Below the pieces are notes generated by a model. That model ran no database searches and was not told the DNA's origin. It saw nothing but the letters and a program-made list of their open reading frames with translations. 64,000 nt of DNA from Dehalococcoidia bacterium. GTDB lineage: Bacteria; Chloroflexota; Dehalococcoidia; DSTF01; JALHUB01. Shown here in pieces: positions 42,572-51,232 of this stretch (the stretch's first letter is position 1; each line of letters opens with the position of its first letter). The position numbers and the translations under genes were made by a program. The stretch is from contig JASEFU010000005.1 of the NCBI GenBank assembly GCA_030018455.1, positions 107,544 through 171,543 of the forward strand, given 5' to 3'.

Positions 42572-43374
42572 CAGGGAGTCGTCTCGACTGAGCGGTACTG
42601 GAGCGTCGCGGTGAACGCGAGGTCCGGGTCGTCCGGGCCGTCGACGTCCGCGCTGTCGAGGGTGGCCGTGCGCCAGCCGGTCTCCAGCGACGGCGCATCC
42701 CACGAGAAGCCCGCGGTCGAAATGTCGTGCTCCGGGGCCTTTGTCGCGTAGGTCCGCCGCACCCCCACGTACACCCGCACCTCCAGCGTGTCGCCCGGCA
42801 CGGAGCACTCGAGGCCCAGCGCCTGCGACGGCGGGTCGGCGGAAGCGAGCGCGTACGGCCCCGCTTCGAGGTGGCACAGCGAGCCGCCCGGGTCGTCGGG
42901 GTCGTAGGCGCTGATGGCGACGATGTAGTCGGTCGTCCCGCCCAGCAGCGCCTCCGAGATGTCGACGGCGACCAGCCGCGCCTCTATCGCCTGCGCCCCC
43001 TCCTCGCGAAGGGTGAAGTGCTGCACCTCCCAGAAGCTCGACGGGTTGCTGAGGGTCGCGCCCGGGTTGTCGTCGTAGGCGATCGCGCGCGACTCCGTTT
43101 TGGTGTGGTAGCCGGCGGCGCTGACCACGAAGTCGGCGGAACCGACGACGGGGACAGGCCCGGCGGCGATGTCGAAGGCGTACCAGCCGCTGGCGTTGGT
43201 CGTCGTCGTAGCGGTGTTTCCGTCGGCGTCCGTGTAGGTGACGGTTGCGCCGGCTATCGGCGCGTTCGTCTCGGCGTCCCTCACGATGCCCCAGACACAG
43301 CCGGACGAGAGCAGCGCGGCGATGGCGACTATGAAGATGACAAGGGGTCGGAGGGCGTTCTTCGCAGCGGGCAT
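42571..43374 (-). CDS. lipoprotein with carboxypeptidase-regulatory-like domain
   Basis: A 267-residue exported lipoprotein: basic start, hydrophobic segment, lipobox LLSSGC near residue 28, then a beta-sandwich of the carboxypeptidase-D regulatory/PEGA-like type (VWGIVRDAETNAPIAGATVTYTDADGNTATTTTNASGWYAFDI) and a beta-rich region with no recognised domain. Start at the ATG at 43374 is supported by AAGGAGG; the frame is open further upstream without signal-peptide features. Its stop codon lies at the edge of the REP array. Function unknown. Confidence 0.8.
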   Translation of the reverse strand: MPAAKNALRPLVIFIVAIAALLSSGCVWGIVRDAETNAPIAGATVTYTDADGNTATTTTNASGWYAFDIAAGPVPVVGSADFVVSAAGYHTKTESRAIAYDDNPGATLSNPSSFWEVQHFTLREEGAQAIEARLVAVDISEALLGGTTDYIVAISAYDPDDPGGSLCHLEAGPYALASADPPSQALGLECSVPGDTLEVRVYVGVRRTYATKAPEHDISTAGFSWDAPSLETGWRTATLDSADVDGPDDPDLAFTATLQYRSVETTP

Positions 43375-43539
43375 CGTCTTCCTCCTTGTTGACGGTCTGA
43401 CAGGATAGTAGGTTGGGGGCACGCCGCTGGTCAAGGCAGGCAGCTGTCCCGCCGTTTTTTGTCACGAAGGACGTGGCGGCGTGAGAAGCTGAGGGGTTCA
43501 TCCCTCAGAATCGTCTTCCCCAATGGAAGGCGCCGGGCT

Positions 43540-43582
43540 GGCGGGCAAGATGGGGCCCCCGGCGGGCAGGATGCCCGCCCTA
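43540..43582 (-). repeat. REP-like hairpin with an adjoining half copy
   Basis: GGCGGGCAGGATGCCCGCCCTAT at 43561-43583 (minus: ATAG plus hairpin) preceded by a partial GCGGGCAAGATGGG at 43540-43553. It overlaps the region just after the DUF72 stop. Confidence 0.7.
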
Positions 43583-44482
43583 TGACGACGGGTTCAGCAT
43601 GAGGTCGAGCTGGGCGGCGTTCACTACCGCCTTGTCGCGGACGCAGTTGTTCATCAGCAGGTGCACTTCGCGAACCTGCTCCGCCATCCGCCGGATGCGC
43701 GGCACCCACTCGCGAAGCTCGTCCTCCGAGTACAGGTAGTCGAACCGTTCGCCGACGGTCGCGCCCGCCTTCCCCCACATCTCGGCGTTGCGGCCGTGGA
43801 AGCGCACGAGCGCGATGTCGGACGTTACCTCATCGACCGGGGGCACGCTCGACGGGAAGCCCTGCGGTGAGTCGACGGCGACGAGGGGGATGTCGTTCTG
43901 GCGAAGGAAATCGAGCGTGCGCTCGCGGTTGGCGTCGGCGAACCAGCGTCCGTTGCGGAACTCGACGGCGACGCGGTACTGGGGCAGCCGCTCGCGCGCC
44001 CGCACGATGTACTCCTTGCTCTCGCGTCCGGGCAGGAACCAGGGCGGGAACTGGAAGACGACGACCCCCAGCTTGCCTGCGCTGTCGAGCGGCAGGAGGG
44101 CGTCGGCGTAGCGGCGCCAGAGCTCGTCGCGCAGCTCGTCCGGCAGGTCGCGGTCGTAGAGGTTGCGTTTCTCGCCCGCCGGCGGTAGCGCTTCCCGTAC
44201 GTCCTTGGGCAGCGCCTGCGGAGGAGTGGGATGCTGCGTGAAGACCCGGAAGGCCTTGACATCGAACGTGAAGTCGTTGGGCGTGCGCTCGACCCATAGG
44301 GCGGCGTTGCGCTCCGACGGGAGCCCGTAATAGGTGCTGTCGATCTCGACGATGGGGAAGCGGGAGGCGTAGAAGCGAAGGCGGTCTTCGGGCGTCTTCG
44401 CATCCGGCGGGTAGAAACAGCCGCAATCGATGAGGCTCTTGTCCGCCCACGAGCAGGTGCCGGCGAGTATCTTCGCGGTCAT
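43580..44482 (-). CDS. DUF72 domain protein
   Basis: A 300-residue TIM-barrel protein of the DUF72/YecE family, whose biochemical role is not known. Family signatures are LAGTCSWADKSL at the start, FPIVEIDSTYYGLPSERNAALWVERTPNDFTFDVKAFRVFT, GVVVFQFPPWFLP and DIALVRFHGRN. I start it at the ATG at 44482 where the family begins; no Shine-Dalgarno site is visible there, and a TATAGT box nine bases upstream would make the message nearly leaderless. Confidence 0.93.
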   Translation of the reverse strand: MTAKILAGTCSWADKSLIDCGCFYPPDAKTPEDRLRFYASRFPIVEIDSTYYGLPSERNAALWVERTPNDFTFDVKAFRVFTQHPTPPQALPKDVREALPPAGEKRNLYDRDLPDELRDELWRRYADALLPLDSAGKLGVVVFQFPPWFLPGRESKEYIVRARERLPQYRVAVEFRNGRWFADANRERTLDFLRQNDIPLVAVDSPQGFPSSVPPVDEVTSDIALVRFHGRNAEMWGKAGATVGERFDYLYSEDELREWVPRIRRMAEQVREVHLLMNNCVRDKAVVNAAQLDLMLNPSS

Positions 44483-44739
44483 CTCGTCTTTACTATACAA
44501 CGCCGCGAAAGGGGGTGAACGTGAAGTTGCAGGGTTTTCACGGATTGCGGAAGGGCAGGAAGCGCCCGTTATTCCACTCAGGGGAAACAGGGACGGCGGC
44601 GCGGGCGTCAAGTTGAACCTCCTACGAAGTCTGTGCTTGGTTGCCGGCGAATGCGCTCGCGCCGCCCCTCGATGCTTTGCCGGCCGGGCACTCGACCCCG
44701 CCGGGAACCGGCGAATTCGATGATGAATGCTTAATGGGG

Positions 44740-44755
44740 CACCCCTCCAGGGGTG
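44740..44755 (-). terminator. hairpin after the lipoprotein gene at 44772
   Basis: CACCCC-TCCA-GGGGTG, 17 bases downstream of the stop in the minus direction. No T run follows, so termination by this stem alone is uncertain. Confidence 0.4.
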
Positions 44756-44771
44756 GGGCGGGAGGTCTCCG

Positions 44772-45407
44772 CTAGTAGCGGTCGAAGCTGGTCAGGAAGT
44801 CGTCGAAGAGGGGGCGATACTGTTCCAGCGTCCCCTGGGGGACCACCAGAGCGATGGTCCAGCCGCCCAGATCATCGGCGAAGAAGACCTCGATCTTGTC
44901 GATTTGCACCGGCTCGGGCGTCCGCTCCTTGACCACCGGGTACTCGACCACGAACCCCTCCTTGCCGTCGAGGGTCAGCGTCCTCTCCAGCCCGGGACGG
45001 ACGCCGACGATACGCTCGATCACCTCGCTCTTGGCGTCGAAGAACTGCTGCGTTGTGGTGCCGATCGGGACCGTCTCACAGGAGACTGAGATGTTGGGCT
45101 TGACGTCGCCCTGCGCCTCCGGGGCGTAGAAGATGTCGCCAGCGATGTTCTGCACTGAGACGCCGTTGGGCTCGACCTCCCAGGCTTCGGGGTACTTGGC
45201 CCGGTAAGCCCTCTCCGGCGACTGGTATTCTTTGAAGCCCTCGGGGAGATCGCCGGAAGGCTGAGGGGTGATGGGTGTTGCGGGACGGCAGGTGGTGCGC
45301 TCGACCGTCTGACCGCCGTCGCTGTCGTCTCCGCAGGCGCCGAAAACGAGAAGGGGCGCGATCAGCATCAGGGCAAGGGCGGCGGCGATTCCGGCTGCGC
45401 GTTTCAT
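44772..45407 (-). CDS. lipoprotein, PsbP/LpqN-like
   Basis: A 211-residue lipoprotein: signal peptide with lipobox LLVFGAC near residue 25, an Asp/Ser/Gly/Thr linker, then a domain with FKEYQSPERAYRAKYPEAWEVEPNG and a closing alternation typical of PsbP-like or LpqN-type folds. The ATG at 45407 has GAGAGG upstream. Divergent from the macro-domain gene with an 86-base gap. Function unknown. Confidence 0.78.
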   Translation of the reverse strand: MKRAAGIAAALALMLIAPLLVFGACGDDSDGGQTVERTTCRPATPITPQPSGDLPEGFKEYQSPERAYRAKYPEAWEVEPNGVSVQNIAGDIFYAPEAQGDVKPNISVSCETVPIGTTTQQFFDAKSEVIERIVGVRPGLERTLTLDGKEGFVVEYPVVKERTPEPVQIDKIEVFFADDLGGWTIALVVPQGTLEQYRPLFDDFLTSFDRY

Positions 45408-45493
45408 GGGGGACCTCTCAGCGATTGCGTTGTTCGCCAGAGATACTATCATTTCATCAGCGGCTGTGCCAGCTTAAGGAGGAAGGGGCGAGA

Positions 45494-45976
45494 ATGCGCA
45501 TCTACCATGGGCCGGTGACGGATGTGGAAGCGGACGCCATCGTCAATGCAGCGAATACGCAGCTCCGGCACGGCGGCGGCGTGGCGGCGGCCATCGTGCG
45601 GGCCGGCGGACGCGTGATCCAGGAGGAGAGCGACCGCGTCGGCTGGTGCGACATCGGCAAGGCGGCGGCGACGACGGCGGGCAGCCTGAAGGCGAAGCGC
45701 GTCATCCACGTGCCGACGATCGATTACACGAGCGGGCGCCGCGCTAGCCTCGACGACATCTATGAGGGAACGAGGGCGGCGCTGGCGCTCTGTCGCGAGC
45801 TGGGGCTGAAGAGCGCCGCTTTCCCGCTGCTGGGCGCGGGGATCGTCGGCGTGCCGGCGCGGGAGGTCGCGCTGTCGATGGCGCGGGCGATAGGGGAGTT
45901 CCCGGACATCGAGGTTACGCTGTGCGCCTTCTCGCGGGATGATAGGGAGGCGGTCGTGGAACTGGAGAGCGGATAA
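45494..45976 (+). CDS. macro domain (ADP-ribose-binding) protein
   Basis: A 160-residue stand-alone macro domain that binds ADP-ribose or its derivatives and may remove ADP-ribosyl groups. Motifs: DAIVNAANTQLRHGGGVAAAIVRAGG and the phosphate loop FPLLGAGIVGVPAREVA. AAGGAGG 11 bases before the ATG supports the start; the frame is open to 45275 but that part is not protein-like. Its stop codon is the first element of a 91-bp tandem repeat. Confidence 0.93.
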   Translation: MRIYHGPVTDVEADAIVNAANTQLRHGGGVAAAIVRAGGRVIQEESDRVGWCDIGKAAATTAGSLKAKRVIHVPTIDYTSGRRASLDDIYEGTRAALALCRELGLKSAAFPLLGAGIVGVPAREVALSMARAIGEFPDIEVTLCAFSRDDREAVVELESG

Positions 45977-46153
45977 GCGGATGACGCCCAGGCCGCCCGA
46001 TCTCAGTAGGGTCGGGCGTCTCTGCCCGACCAGCTGGGCTGCCTGTCAACGGACAGGAAGCGGAGAAGCGGATCATGCCCAGGTTGCCCGATCTCGGTAG
46101 GGCCGGCGTCTCTGCCCGACCGGCCGGGCTGCCTGTCAACGGACAGGAAGCGG
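45975..46153 (+). repeat. 91-bp tandem direct repeat, two copies
   Basis: Copy 1 45975-46065 and copy 2 46066-46153. Each carries AAGCGGAT, CCCAGG, a GTAG-led hairpin (copy 1: GGTCGGGC-GTCTCT-GCCCGACC at 46010-46031), then GGGCTGCCTGTCAACGGACAGG, in which CCTGTC pairs with GACAGG. Copy 2 has a degenerate hairpin (46097-46121). The repeat begins in the stop codon of the macro-domain gene. Confidence 0.8.
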
Positions 46154-46376
46154 AAGCGGACGCGGTCCTCCGTACCGCGCCCTGAAGGACGCGGCATGGT
46201 TTTCCCCCGCTGTGAGCGGCGCTCCGTCTGCAGCACGCCTGCGTGGTGGTTTTCTGTACCGCGCCCTGAAGGACGCGGCATAGTATTCTCGCCGCCTTGG
46301 GACCATCGAGCGCGATCACGCCTTCGGCCGTATATACTGTTGTTGTTACACATAATGAAACGCTCAGGAGGGAGCC
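45977..46376. other. repeat-filled gap between macro-domain and flavin reductase genes
   Basis: No gene. It contains the rest of the 91-bp tandem repeat and two copies of a 26-base unit beginning GTACCGCGCCCTGAAGG at 46172-46197 and 46256-46281, each with a GCGCC...GGCGC-like imperfect stem. The last 60 bases lead to the AGGAGG ribosome-binding site of the next gene. Confidence 0.65.
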
Positions 46377-47060
46377 ATGAGACGACCGATTCCGGAGGGC
46401 GAGGCGCGCCGCCTCCTCGGCGGGGGGCCGGTGACGCTGGTGACGACAAGCTGGCACGGGAAAAGCAACGTGATGCCCGCCGCCTACGTGACGCCGCTCA
46501 GCTTCGAGCCGCCGCTTATCGGCGTGGCGATTAGCCCCACCCGCCACACCTACGATATGGTCCGCTACAGCGAGCAGTTCGCCCTCAACATCCCGGGGCG
46601 CCGCCTCATGCACCACGTCCAGTACCTGGGGATCGTCAGCGGTAGCGAGGTCGACAAGTTCGAGCTGACGAAGCTGCCTACGTTCAAGGCGTCGCGGGTC
46701 GACGCTCCGCTAATCGAGGGTTGCATCGCCTACATCGAGTGCGGGCTGGCGGACACCCTGCGCACGGGCGACCACGTGCTTTTTGTGGGACAGGTGATGG
46801 CGGCGTCGGCAAATGCGGAAGCGTTCGACGAGACGTGGCTGCTGGAGGACGACGACGAGAAGCCGCTCCACTACCTGGGCGTGAACCGGTACGCGCTGCT
46901 GGGAGAGAGAATAGAGGCGCGGGTGCCCAAGCCTGAGGACACGGAGAAGCCGCTGGAGGAAGCGTTTGAGGAAGAGCAAGCCCTGGCGAAGGAAGAGGAA
47001 GAAAAACGGCGGGAGATGGAGCAGAAACGCGCCAGGGAGGGCCCTGAAGCCGGGGAGTGA
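46377..47060 (+). CDS. flavin reductase-like FMN-binding protein
   Basis: A 227-residue protein of the flavin reductase/RutF-type split-barrel family, which uses NAD(P)H to reduce flavin or binds FMN. Typical segments: GPVTLVTTSWHGKSNVMPAAYVTPLSFEPPLIGVAISPTRHTYDMV and EQFALNIPG. The last 30 residues are Glu/Lys-rich and probably coiled or disordered. Start supported by AGGAGG before the ATG. It may supply reduced flavin to oxygenases in the neighbouring acyl-CoA cluster (inference). Confidence 0.88.
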   Translation: MRRPIPEGEARRLLGGGPVTLVTTSWHGKSNVMPAAYVTPLSFEPPLIGVAISPTRHTYDMVRYSEQFALNIPGRRLMHHVQYLGIVSGSEVDKFELTKLPTFKASRVDAPLIEGCIAYIECGLADTLRTGDHVLFVGQVMAASANAEAFDETWLLEDDDEKPLHYLGVNRYALLGERIEARVPKPEDTEKPLEEAFEEEQALAKEEEEKRREMEQKRAREGPEAGE

Positions 47061-47094
47061 GGCCCAAGCCCCTGTATTCTTTTTCTCGACCCCC

Positions 47095-47123
47095 TTGACG
47101 ACTAACGCGGCTAATTGTAACGT
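47095..47123 (+). promoter_or_regulatory. candidate promoter of tetR
   Basis: TTGACG (47095-47100) with TAACGT (47118-47123) 17 bases downstream as a weak -10. Transcription would begin just before the palindrome at 47134-47156. Confidence 0.45.
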
Positions 47124-47133
47124 TAGGTGCCTT

Positions 47134-47156
47134 TAGTGATAGTGAGCGTTCACTAA
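47134..47156 (+). promoter_or_regulatory. palindromic operator upstream of tetR
   Basis: Nested inverted repeats: TTAGTGA (47134-47140) with TCACTAA (47150-47156), and AGTGA-GCGT-TCACT (47141-47154). Position just after the predicted transcription start suits a TetR autoregulatory site. Confidence 0.6.
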
Positions 47157-47166
47157 CTAACCTGAC

Positions 47167-47892
47167 GTGACAAGAGCACGCCGGCTCCCTAGGGAAGAGC
47201 GCAGACGGAGCATCATCGATAGCGCGAGGTCGGTGTTCGCCGCCTCCAACTACTGGAAGGTGAGCACGGCCGACCTGGCGAAGGCGGCGGGCGTCTCCGA
47301 GCCGGCCCTCTACCGCTACTTCCCCAGCAAGAAGCAGCTCTTCATCTCTACCCTCAGGGCGAGCGCGCCCAAGCTGATCGACATCTGGCAGCGCATCGCT
47401 GCCGAGGTCGACGACCCTGTCGAGACACTCTGGAACATCTCTCTCAGCTACTACGACCACCTGAAGAGCCGGTCGGCGGTGATGAAGCTGCAGTTCCAGG
47501 CGCTGCTGGAGGCGGGTGACCCGCAGATACAGGCGGCGTTGCAGCGCAACTTCGCGTCGTTCGTGCAGTTCCTGCGCGAGGTGCTGGACGACGGCAAGCG
47601 GCGCGGACTCATCCGGCCGGAGATCGACAGCAACGTCGTCGCCTGGCAGCTGATCGGCAAGGGGCTGACGCTGGACGTGGTGCACTTGCTCGGGTTCGAC
47701 AGTCAGATAACGCGGCAGAAGGTCGAGGAGTGGACGACGCTGTTCCTCGATTCGTTGCGACGGAAGGAGCCCGCCGACAGGCTTCAGCCGGTGGCGGGGG
47801 CCATCCCTTACGATCACCTGCCGCAGGGCCCCGTCGCCGAGGCCACGACACGGCTCGCGCAGATGGCGCTGGGTGCGGAAGAAGGGCGCTGA
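47167..47892 (+). CDS. TetR/AcrR-family transcriptional regulator
   Basis: A 241-residue TetR regulator: helix-turn-helix in the first 65 residues (STADLAKAAGVSEPALYRYFPSKKQLF) and a long C-terminal ligand domain. Such proteins often sense acyl-CoAs and repress the adjacent beta-oxidation genes (family knowledge), which follow on the same strand. GTG start; no strong ribosome-binding site is visible. A palindrome 11 bases upstream may be its operator. Confidence 0.9.
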   Translation: MTRARRLPREERRRSIIDSARSVFAASNYWKVSTADLAKAAGVSEPALYRYFPSKKQLFISTLRASAPKLIDIWQRIAAEVDDPVETLWNISLSYYDHLKSRSAVMKLQFQALLEAGDPQIQAALQRNFASFVQFLREVLDDGKRRGLIRPEIDSNVVAWQLIGKGLTLDVVHLLGFDSQITRQKVEEWTTLFLDSLRRKEPADRLQPVAGAIPYDHLPQGPVAEATTRLAQMALGAEEGR

Positions 47893-47979
47893 GGCCGCGG
47901 ACGTAGAAAGGAGGGCCGACCAGAAGGAGAAGGAGGACCTTTCACCAGAAAGCGTTGACGTGAAGAAAGGGGTTGGCTT

Positions 47980-49146
47980 ATGGAGTTCAAGTTCACGGAG
48001 GAGGAGGAGGCGTTCCGGCGCGAGGTGCGCGAGTTCCTGAGGAAGGAATGGACCCTGGGCAGCGTCGACCTCGAAGAGCCGGGGATGTACGAGGAGGCGC
48101 GCAAGTTCGAGAAGAAGATGGCCGAGCGTGGCTGGCGGACGATGCACTGGCCGAAGGAATACGGCGGCCAGGGCGCCTCTCACATGATGCAGATCATCCT
48201 GCGCGAGGAAATGGCGTACGTTGGGGCGCGGATCCTTGACGGGCAGGGCGTGCATATGATCGGGCCCTGCATCATGGTGCACGGCACGGAGGAGCAAAAG
48301 AAGCGCTTTTTGCCGCCCATCGCCAGGTGCGAGGTGCTGTGGGCGCAGGGGTTCAGCGAGCCCAACGCCGGCTCCGACCTCGCCAGCCTTCAGTTGAAGG
48401 CGGTGAAGGACGGCGATGACTACATCCTGAACGGGCAGAAGACCTGGACCTCCGCCGGCACCCGCGGCGACTGGGTCCACGTGCTCGCCCGCACCGATCC
48501 CAATGCCCCCAAGCACCGCGGCATCTCCTACTTCGTCGTCGACATGAAATCGCCGGGGATCACCATCGCGCCCATCATCAACATGGCGGGCCGCGCGGGC
48601 TTCACGGACACGTACTTCGACGACGTGCGGGTACCCAAAGAGCAGATGATCGGCGAGGAGAACCGCGGCTGGTACGTCGCCATGACTACCCTGGACTTCG
48701 AGCGTTCCTCGATAAGCTTCGCCGCCGAGTCGGCGCGGACGCTGGAAGAGCTCGTGCGGTACGCGACCGAGACGAAGCGGGACGGCGTGCCCCTGATAAG
48801 GGACGTCGCGCTGCGGAACAAGCTGGCGGAGATGGCAATCGAGATTGAGGTAGCGCGGCTCATCAACTACAACGTGGCCTGGATGCAGCAGAAGGGGCTC
48901 ATCCCCAACTACCAGGCTTCCATGGCGAAGACCTTCGGCACCGAGCTCCACCAGCGGCTGGCGAACGTAGGCGTGCACCTGCTGGGACTTTACGGCGGCC
49001 TCGACGAGAAGTCGAAGTGGGCGCCGCTGAAAGGCAGGATCAAGTACCTGTACCTGTGGACGGTGGGCGAGACGATCTACGCCGGCAGCAACGAGATACA
49101 GCGGAACATCATGGCGCAGCGTGGTCTGGGACTGCCGCGGGAGTAG
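47980..49146 (+). CDS. acyl-CoA dehydrogenase (1)
   Basis: A 388-residue acyl-CoA dehydrogenase with the GAQGFSEPNAGSDLASLQ FAD/substrate region (read here as WAQGFSEPNAGSDL) and the C-terminal FAD motif YAGSNEIQRNIMAQRGLGLPRE. It likely makes the first C=C bond of an acyl-CoA, passing electrons to ETF. First of a four-gene run: dehydrogenase, enoyl-CoA hydratase, dehydrogenase, dehydrogenase. Similarity to dehydrogenase (2) is high, so they may be paralogues working on related substrates. Confidence 0.92.
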   Translation: MEFKFTEEEEAFRREVREFLRKEWTLGSVDLEEPGMYEEARKFEKKMAERGWRTMHWPKEYGGQGASHMMQIILREEMAYVGARILDGQGVHMIGPCIMVHGTEEQKKRFLPPIARCEVLWAQGFSEPNAGSDLASLQLKAVKDGDDYILNGQKTWTSAGTRGDWVHVLARTDPNAPKHRGISYFVVDMKSPGITIAPIINMAGRAGFTDTYFDDVRVPKEQMIGEENRGWYVAMTTLDFERSSISFAAESARTLEELVRYATETKRDGVPLIRDVALRNKLAEMAIEIEVARLINYNVAWMQQKGLIPNYQASMAKTFGTELHQRLANVGVHLLGLYGGLDEKSKWAPLKGRIKYLYLWTVGETIYAGSNEIQRNIMAQRGLGLPRE

Positions 49147-49165
49147 GCGGCGGAGAGGAGACGCT

Positions 49166-49996
49166 TTGAGCTACAGTTGCATCATTTATGAGACCCGGGA
49201 CAGGGTAGCGATCATTACTCTGAACAGACCGGAGAAGCTGAACGCCTGGACTTCCACCATGGCTGCCGAGATAGGCGACGCGCTACGCCGCTCGAACGAG
49301 AACGACGATATCGGGGCGATCGTCGTCACCGGCGCCGGACGCGCGTTCTGCGCCGGGGCGGACGTGATCGAGGAGTTCAAGCGCCGCGCCGACGCCCAGG
49401 ACGCTGGTGATGTCAGGGAACAGTCTGAACGGTCGGCGGCAGGGAGCTTTGTCAATCTGCAGGACGAGCTCCGATACGGCAAGCCGAGCATCGCCGCCAT
49501 AAACGGCTACGGAGTCGGCGTGGGACTGACGTTTCCCCTGAACTGCGACTTCCGCATCGCTGCTGAGAACGCGCGCTTGAACACGATGTTCCTGCGGGTG
49601 GGCCTTGTGCCCGAGTTCGGGTCGTCGTACCTGCTGCCGCGCATCGTCGGGCTGGCGAAGGCGTGCGAGCTGGTATACATACCGCGCTGGATCGAGGCGG
49701 ACGAGGCGCTGGCGATAGGCCTCGTCAACAAGGTCGTGCCGGCCGACAGGCTGATGCCGGAAGCGATGGAGATGGCGAAGACGATTGCCGCCGGCCCCGC
49801 CTTCGCGCTGAAGAAGGCGAAGGAGCTGCTGTACCGCAACCTCGACTCCGACCAGTCCAAGGCGGCGATGCTGGAGGTGCAGTACTTCGCGGAGTGCATG
49901 GCGACGGCGGAGCACCGCGAGGGCATTCGCGCCTTTGTCGAAAAACGGGAGCCCGACTTCCAGCGGCCGGAAGTGAGGGGCCAGCGGAAAGAATAG
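49166..49996 (+). CDS. enoyl-CoA hydratase/isomerase
   Basis: A 276-residue crotonase-fold enzyme. RVAIITLNRPEKLNAWTS, GAGRAFCAGADV (oxyanion loop), the substrate segment from PSIAAINGYGVGVGLT to CDFRIA and AKACELVYIPRWIEADEAL are present. The second catalytic glutamate position (LVPEFGSSYLLPR) is typical of hydratases/isomerases. Start at TTG 49166 follows GAGGAG by five bases; the open frame continues upstream over the dehydrogenase gene. Between the two dehydrogenases it fits a side-chain beta-oxidation operon. Confidence 0.9.
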   Translation: MSYSCIIYETRDRVAIITLNRPEKLNAWTSTMAAEIGDALRRSNENDDIGAIVVTGAGRAFCAGADVIEEFKRRADAQDAGDVREQSERSAAGSFVNLQDELRYGKPSIAAINGYGVGVGLTFPLNCDFRIAAENARLNTMFLRVGLVPEFGSSYLLPRIVGLAKACELVYIPRWIEADEALAIGLVNKVVPADRLMPEAMEMAKTIAAGPAFALKKAKELLYRNLDSDQSKAAMLEVQYFAECMATAEHREGIRAFVEKREPDFQRPEVRGQRKE

Positions 49997-50010
49997 CGAG
50001 GAGGAAAACA

Positions 50011-51186
50011 GTGGACCTACGAGATTCACCAGAGGAAGCGGCGTTTCGCAAGGAGGTGAGAGAGTTCATCGAAAAAGAGGCGCCGAAGTTCGCCCGCGGG
50101 ACCAGGATCGAAGAGATGATCATGAAGAGCGGTGACTGGTTCAAGAAGCTGGGCGAACGGGGCTGGAACGCGCCCGCCTGGCCCAAGGAGTACGGAGGGG
50201 CGGGCATGAGCGTGATCCAGCAGTTCATCTTCAACGAGGAGATGGCGATCCACCGGGCGCCCCGTCCCGCTCACCTGATCATCGGGCTGGGCATGGCCGG
50301 CCCCACGATCATCGTTCACGGCACGGAGGAGCAGAAGAAGAAGTGGCTGCCGGGCATGCTGGCGGGCACCGACATCTGGTGCCAGGGCTACTCCGAGCCG
50401 GAAGCGGGCTCCGACCTGGCATCGCTGCGAACAAGGGCGGTGAAGGACGGCGATGATTACGTGCTTAACGGACAGAAGATATGGAGCACCATCGCCCACA
50501 TCGCCAAGTGGATGATCTGCCTCGCCCGCACCGATCCCGATGCCCCCAAGCACAAGGGGATCACCTACTTCGTCATCGATATGAAATCGCCGGGCATTGA
50601 GGTGCGCGGCCTGACTAACATGGCGGACACGCACGAGTTCAACGAGGTGTTCTTCGACAACGTGCGCGTGCCCAAGGAGAACGTTATCGGCGAGGAGAAC
50701 CGCGGCTGGTACGTGGCGATGACAACCCTCGACTTCGAGCGGTCGAGCGTGGGCTCAGCCATCGGCATGAAGCAGGAAGTGGAGGAGATGATCGAGTGGG
50801 CGAAGGCCCACGAGGACGAGCCGCAGAGCGCGCTCAAGCGCAACCCGATGCTCCGCTTTGAGATGGCGGACCGCTTGATCGAGGCGGACGTGGGCCGTAT
50901 GCTCTCGTACCGTATAGCGAGCATGCAGAGCCGGGGCCTCATCCCCAACTATGAGGCCTCGCTGCTGAAAGTGTTCTCGGCGGAGCTGCACCAGCGGATA
51001 GCGCGCACACAGCTCAAGGTGCTGGGCATGTACGGCCAGCTCATGCCGAAGAGCCCACAGACGGCGCTCGACGGGCGCTGGACCCACCAGTACCTGCGTT
51101 CGATGGGATACACCATCGAGGCGGGCACGTCGGAGATACAGCGGAACATCATTGCCCAGCGCGGCTTGGGGCTGTCGCGCGACTAG
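50011..51186 (+). CDS. acyl-CoA dehydrogenase (2)
   Basis: A 391-residue acyl-CoA dehydrogenase, close relative of dehydrogenase (1). It has WCQGYSEPEAGSDLASLRT, LNGQKIWSTIAH and the closing AGTSEIQRNIIAQRGLGLSRD. GTG start 4 bases after GAGGAGGAAAA. Position directly after the hydratase and before dehydrogenase (3) suggests a paired complex (see dehydrogenase 3). Confidence 0.92.
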   Translation: MDLRDSPEEAAFRKEVREFIEKEAPKFARGTRIEEMIMKSGDWFKKLGERGWNAPAWPKEYGGAGMSVIQQFIFNEEMAIHRAPRPAHLIIGLGMAGPTIIVHGTEEQKKKWLPGMLAGTDIWCQGYSEPEAGSDLASLRTRAVKDGDDYVLNGQKIWSTIAHIAKWMICLARTDPDAPKHKGITYFVIDMKSPGIEVRGLTNMADTHEFNEVFFDNVRVPKENVIGEENRGWYVAMTTLDFERSSVGSAIGMKQEVEEMIEWAKAHEDEPQSALKRNPMLRFEMADRLIEADVGRMLSYRIASMQSRGLIPNYEASLLKVFSAELHQRIARTQLKVLGMYGQLMPKSPQTALDGRWTHQYLRSMGYTIEAGTSEIQRNIIAQRGLGLSRD

Positions 51187-51232
51187 CCGGGGCCGAAGGG
51201 CATCGAGACCAGATAGAAAAGGAGTCGAATAA

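Noticed and set aside
44430..44723. 97-codon forward frame upstream of the lipoprotein gene
   Set aside because: No ribosome-binding site, no similarity; it overlaps the DUF72 start region.
45275..45493. Upstream extension of the macro-domain frame
   Set aside because: The extension has no protein-like sequence and the ATG at 45494 follows a strong AAGGAGG.
46684..48978. Long reverse-strand open frame (764 codons)
   Set aside because: It is the antisense of tetR and acyl-CoA dehydrogenase 1, which have clear family motifs.
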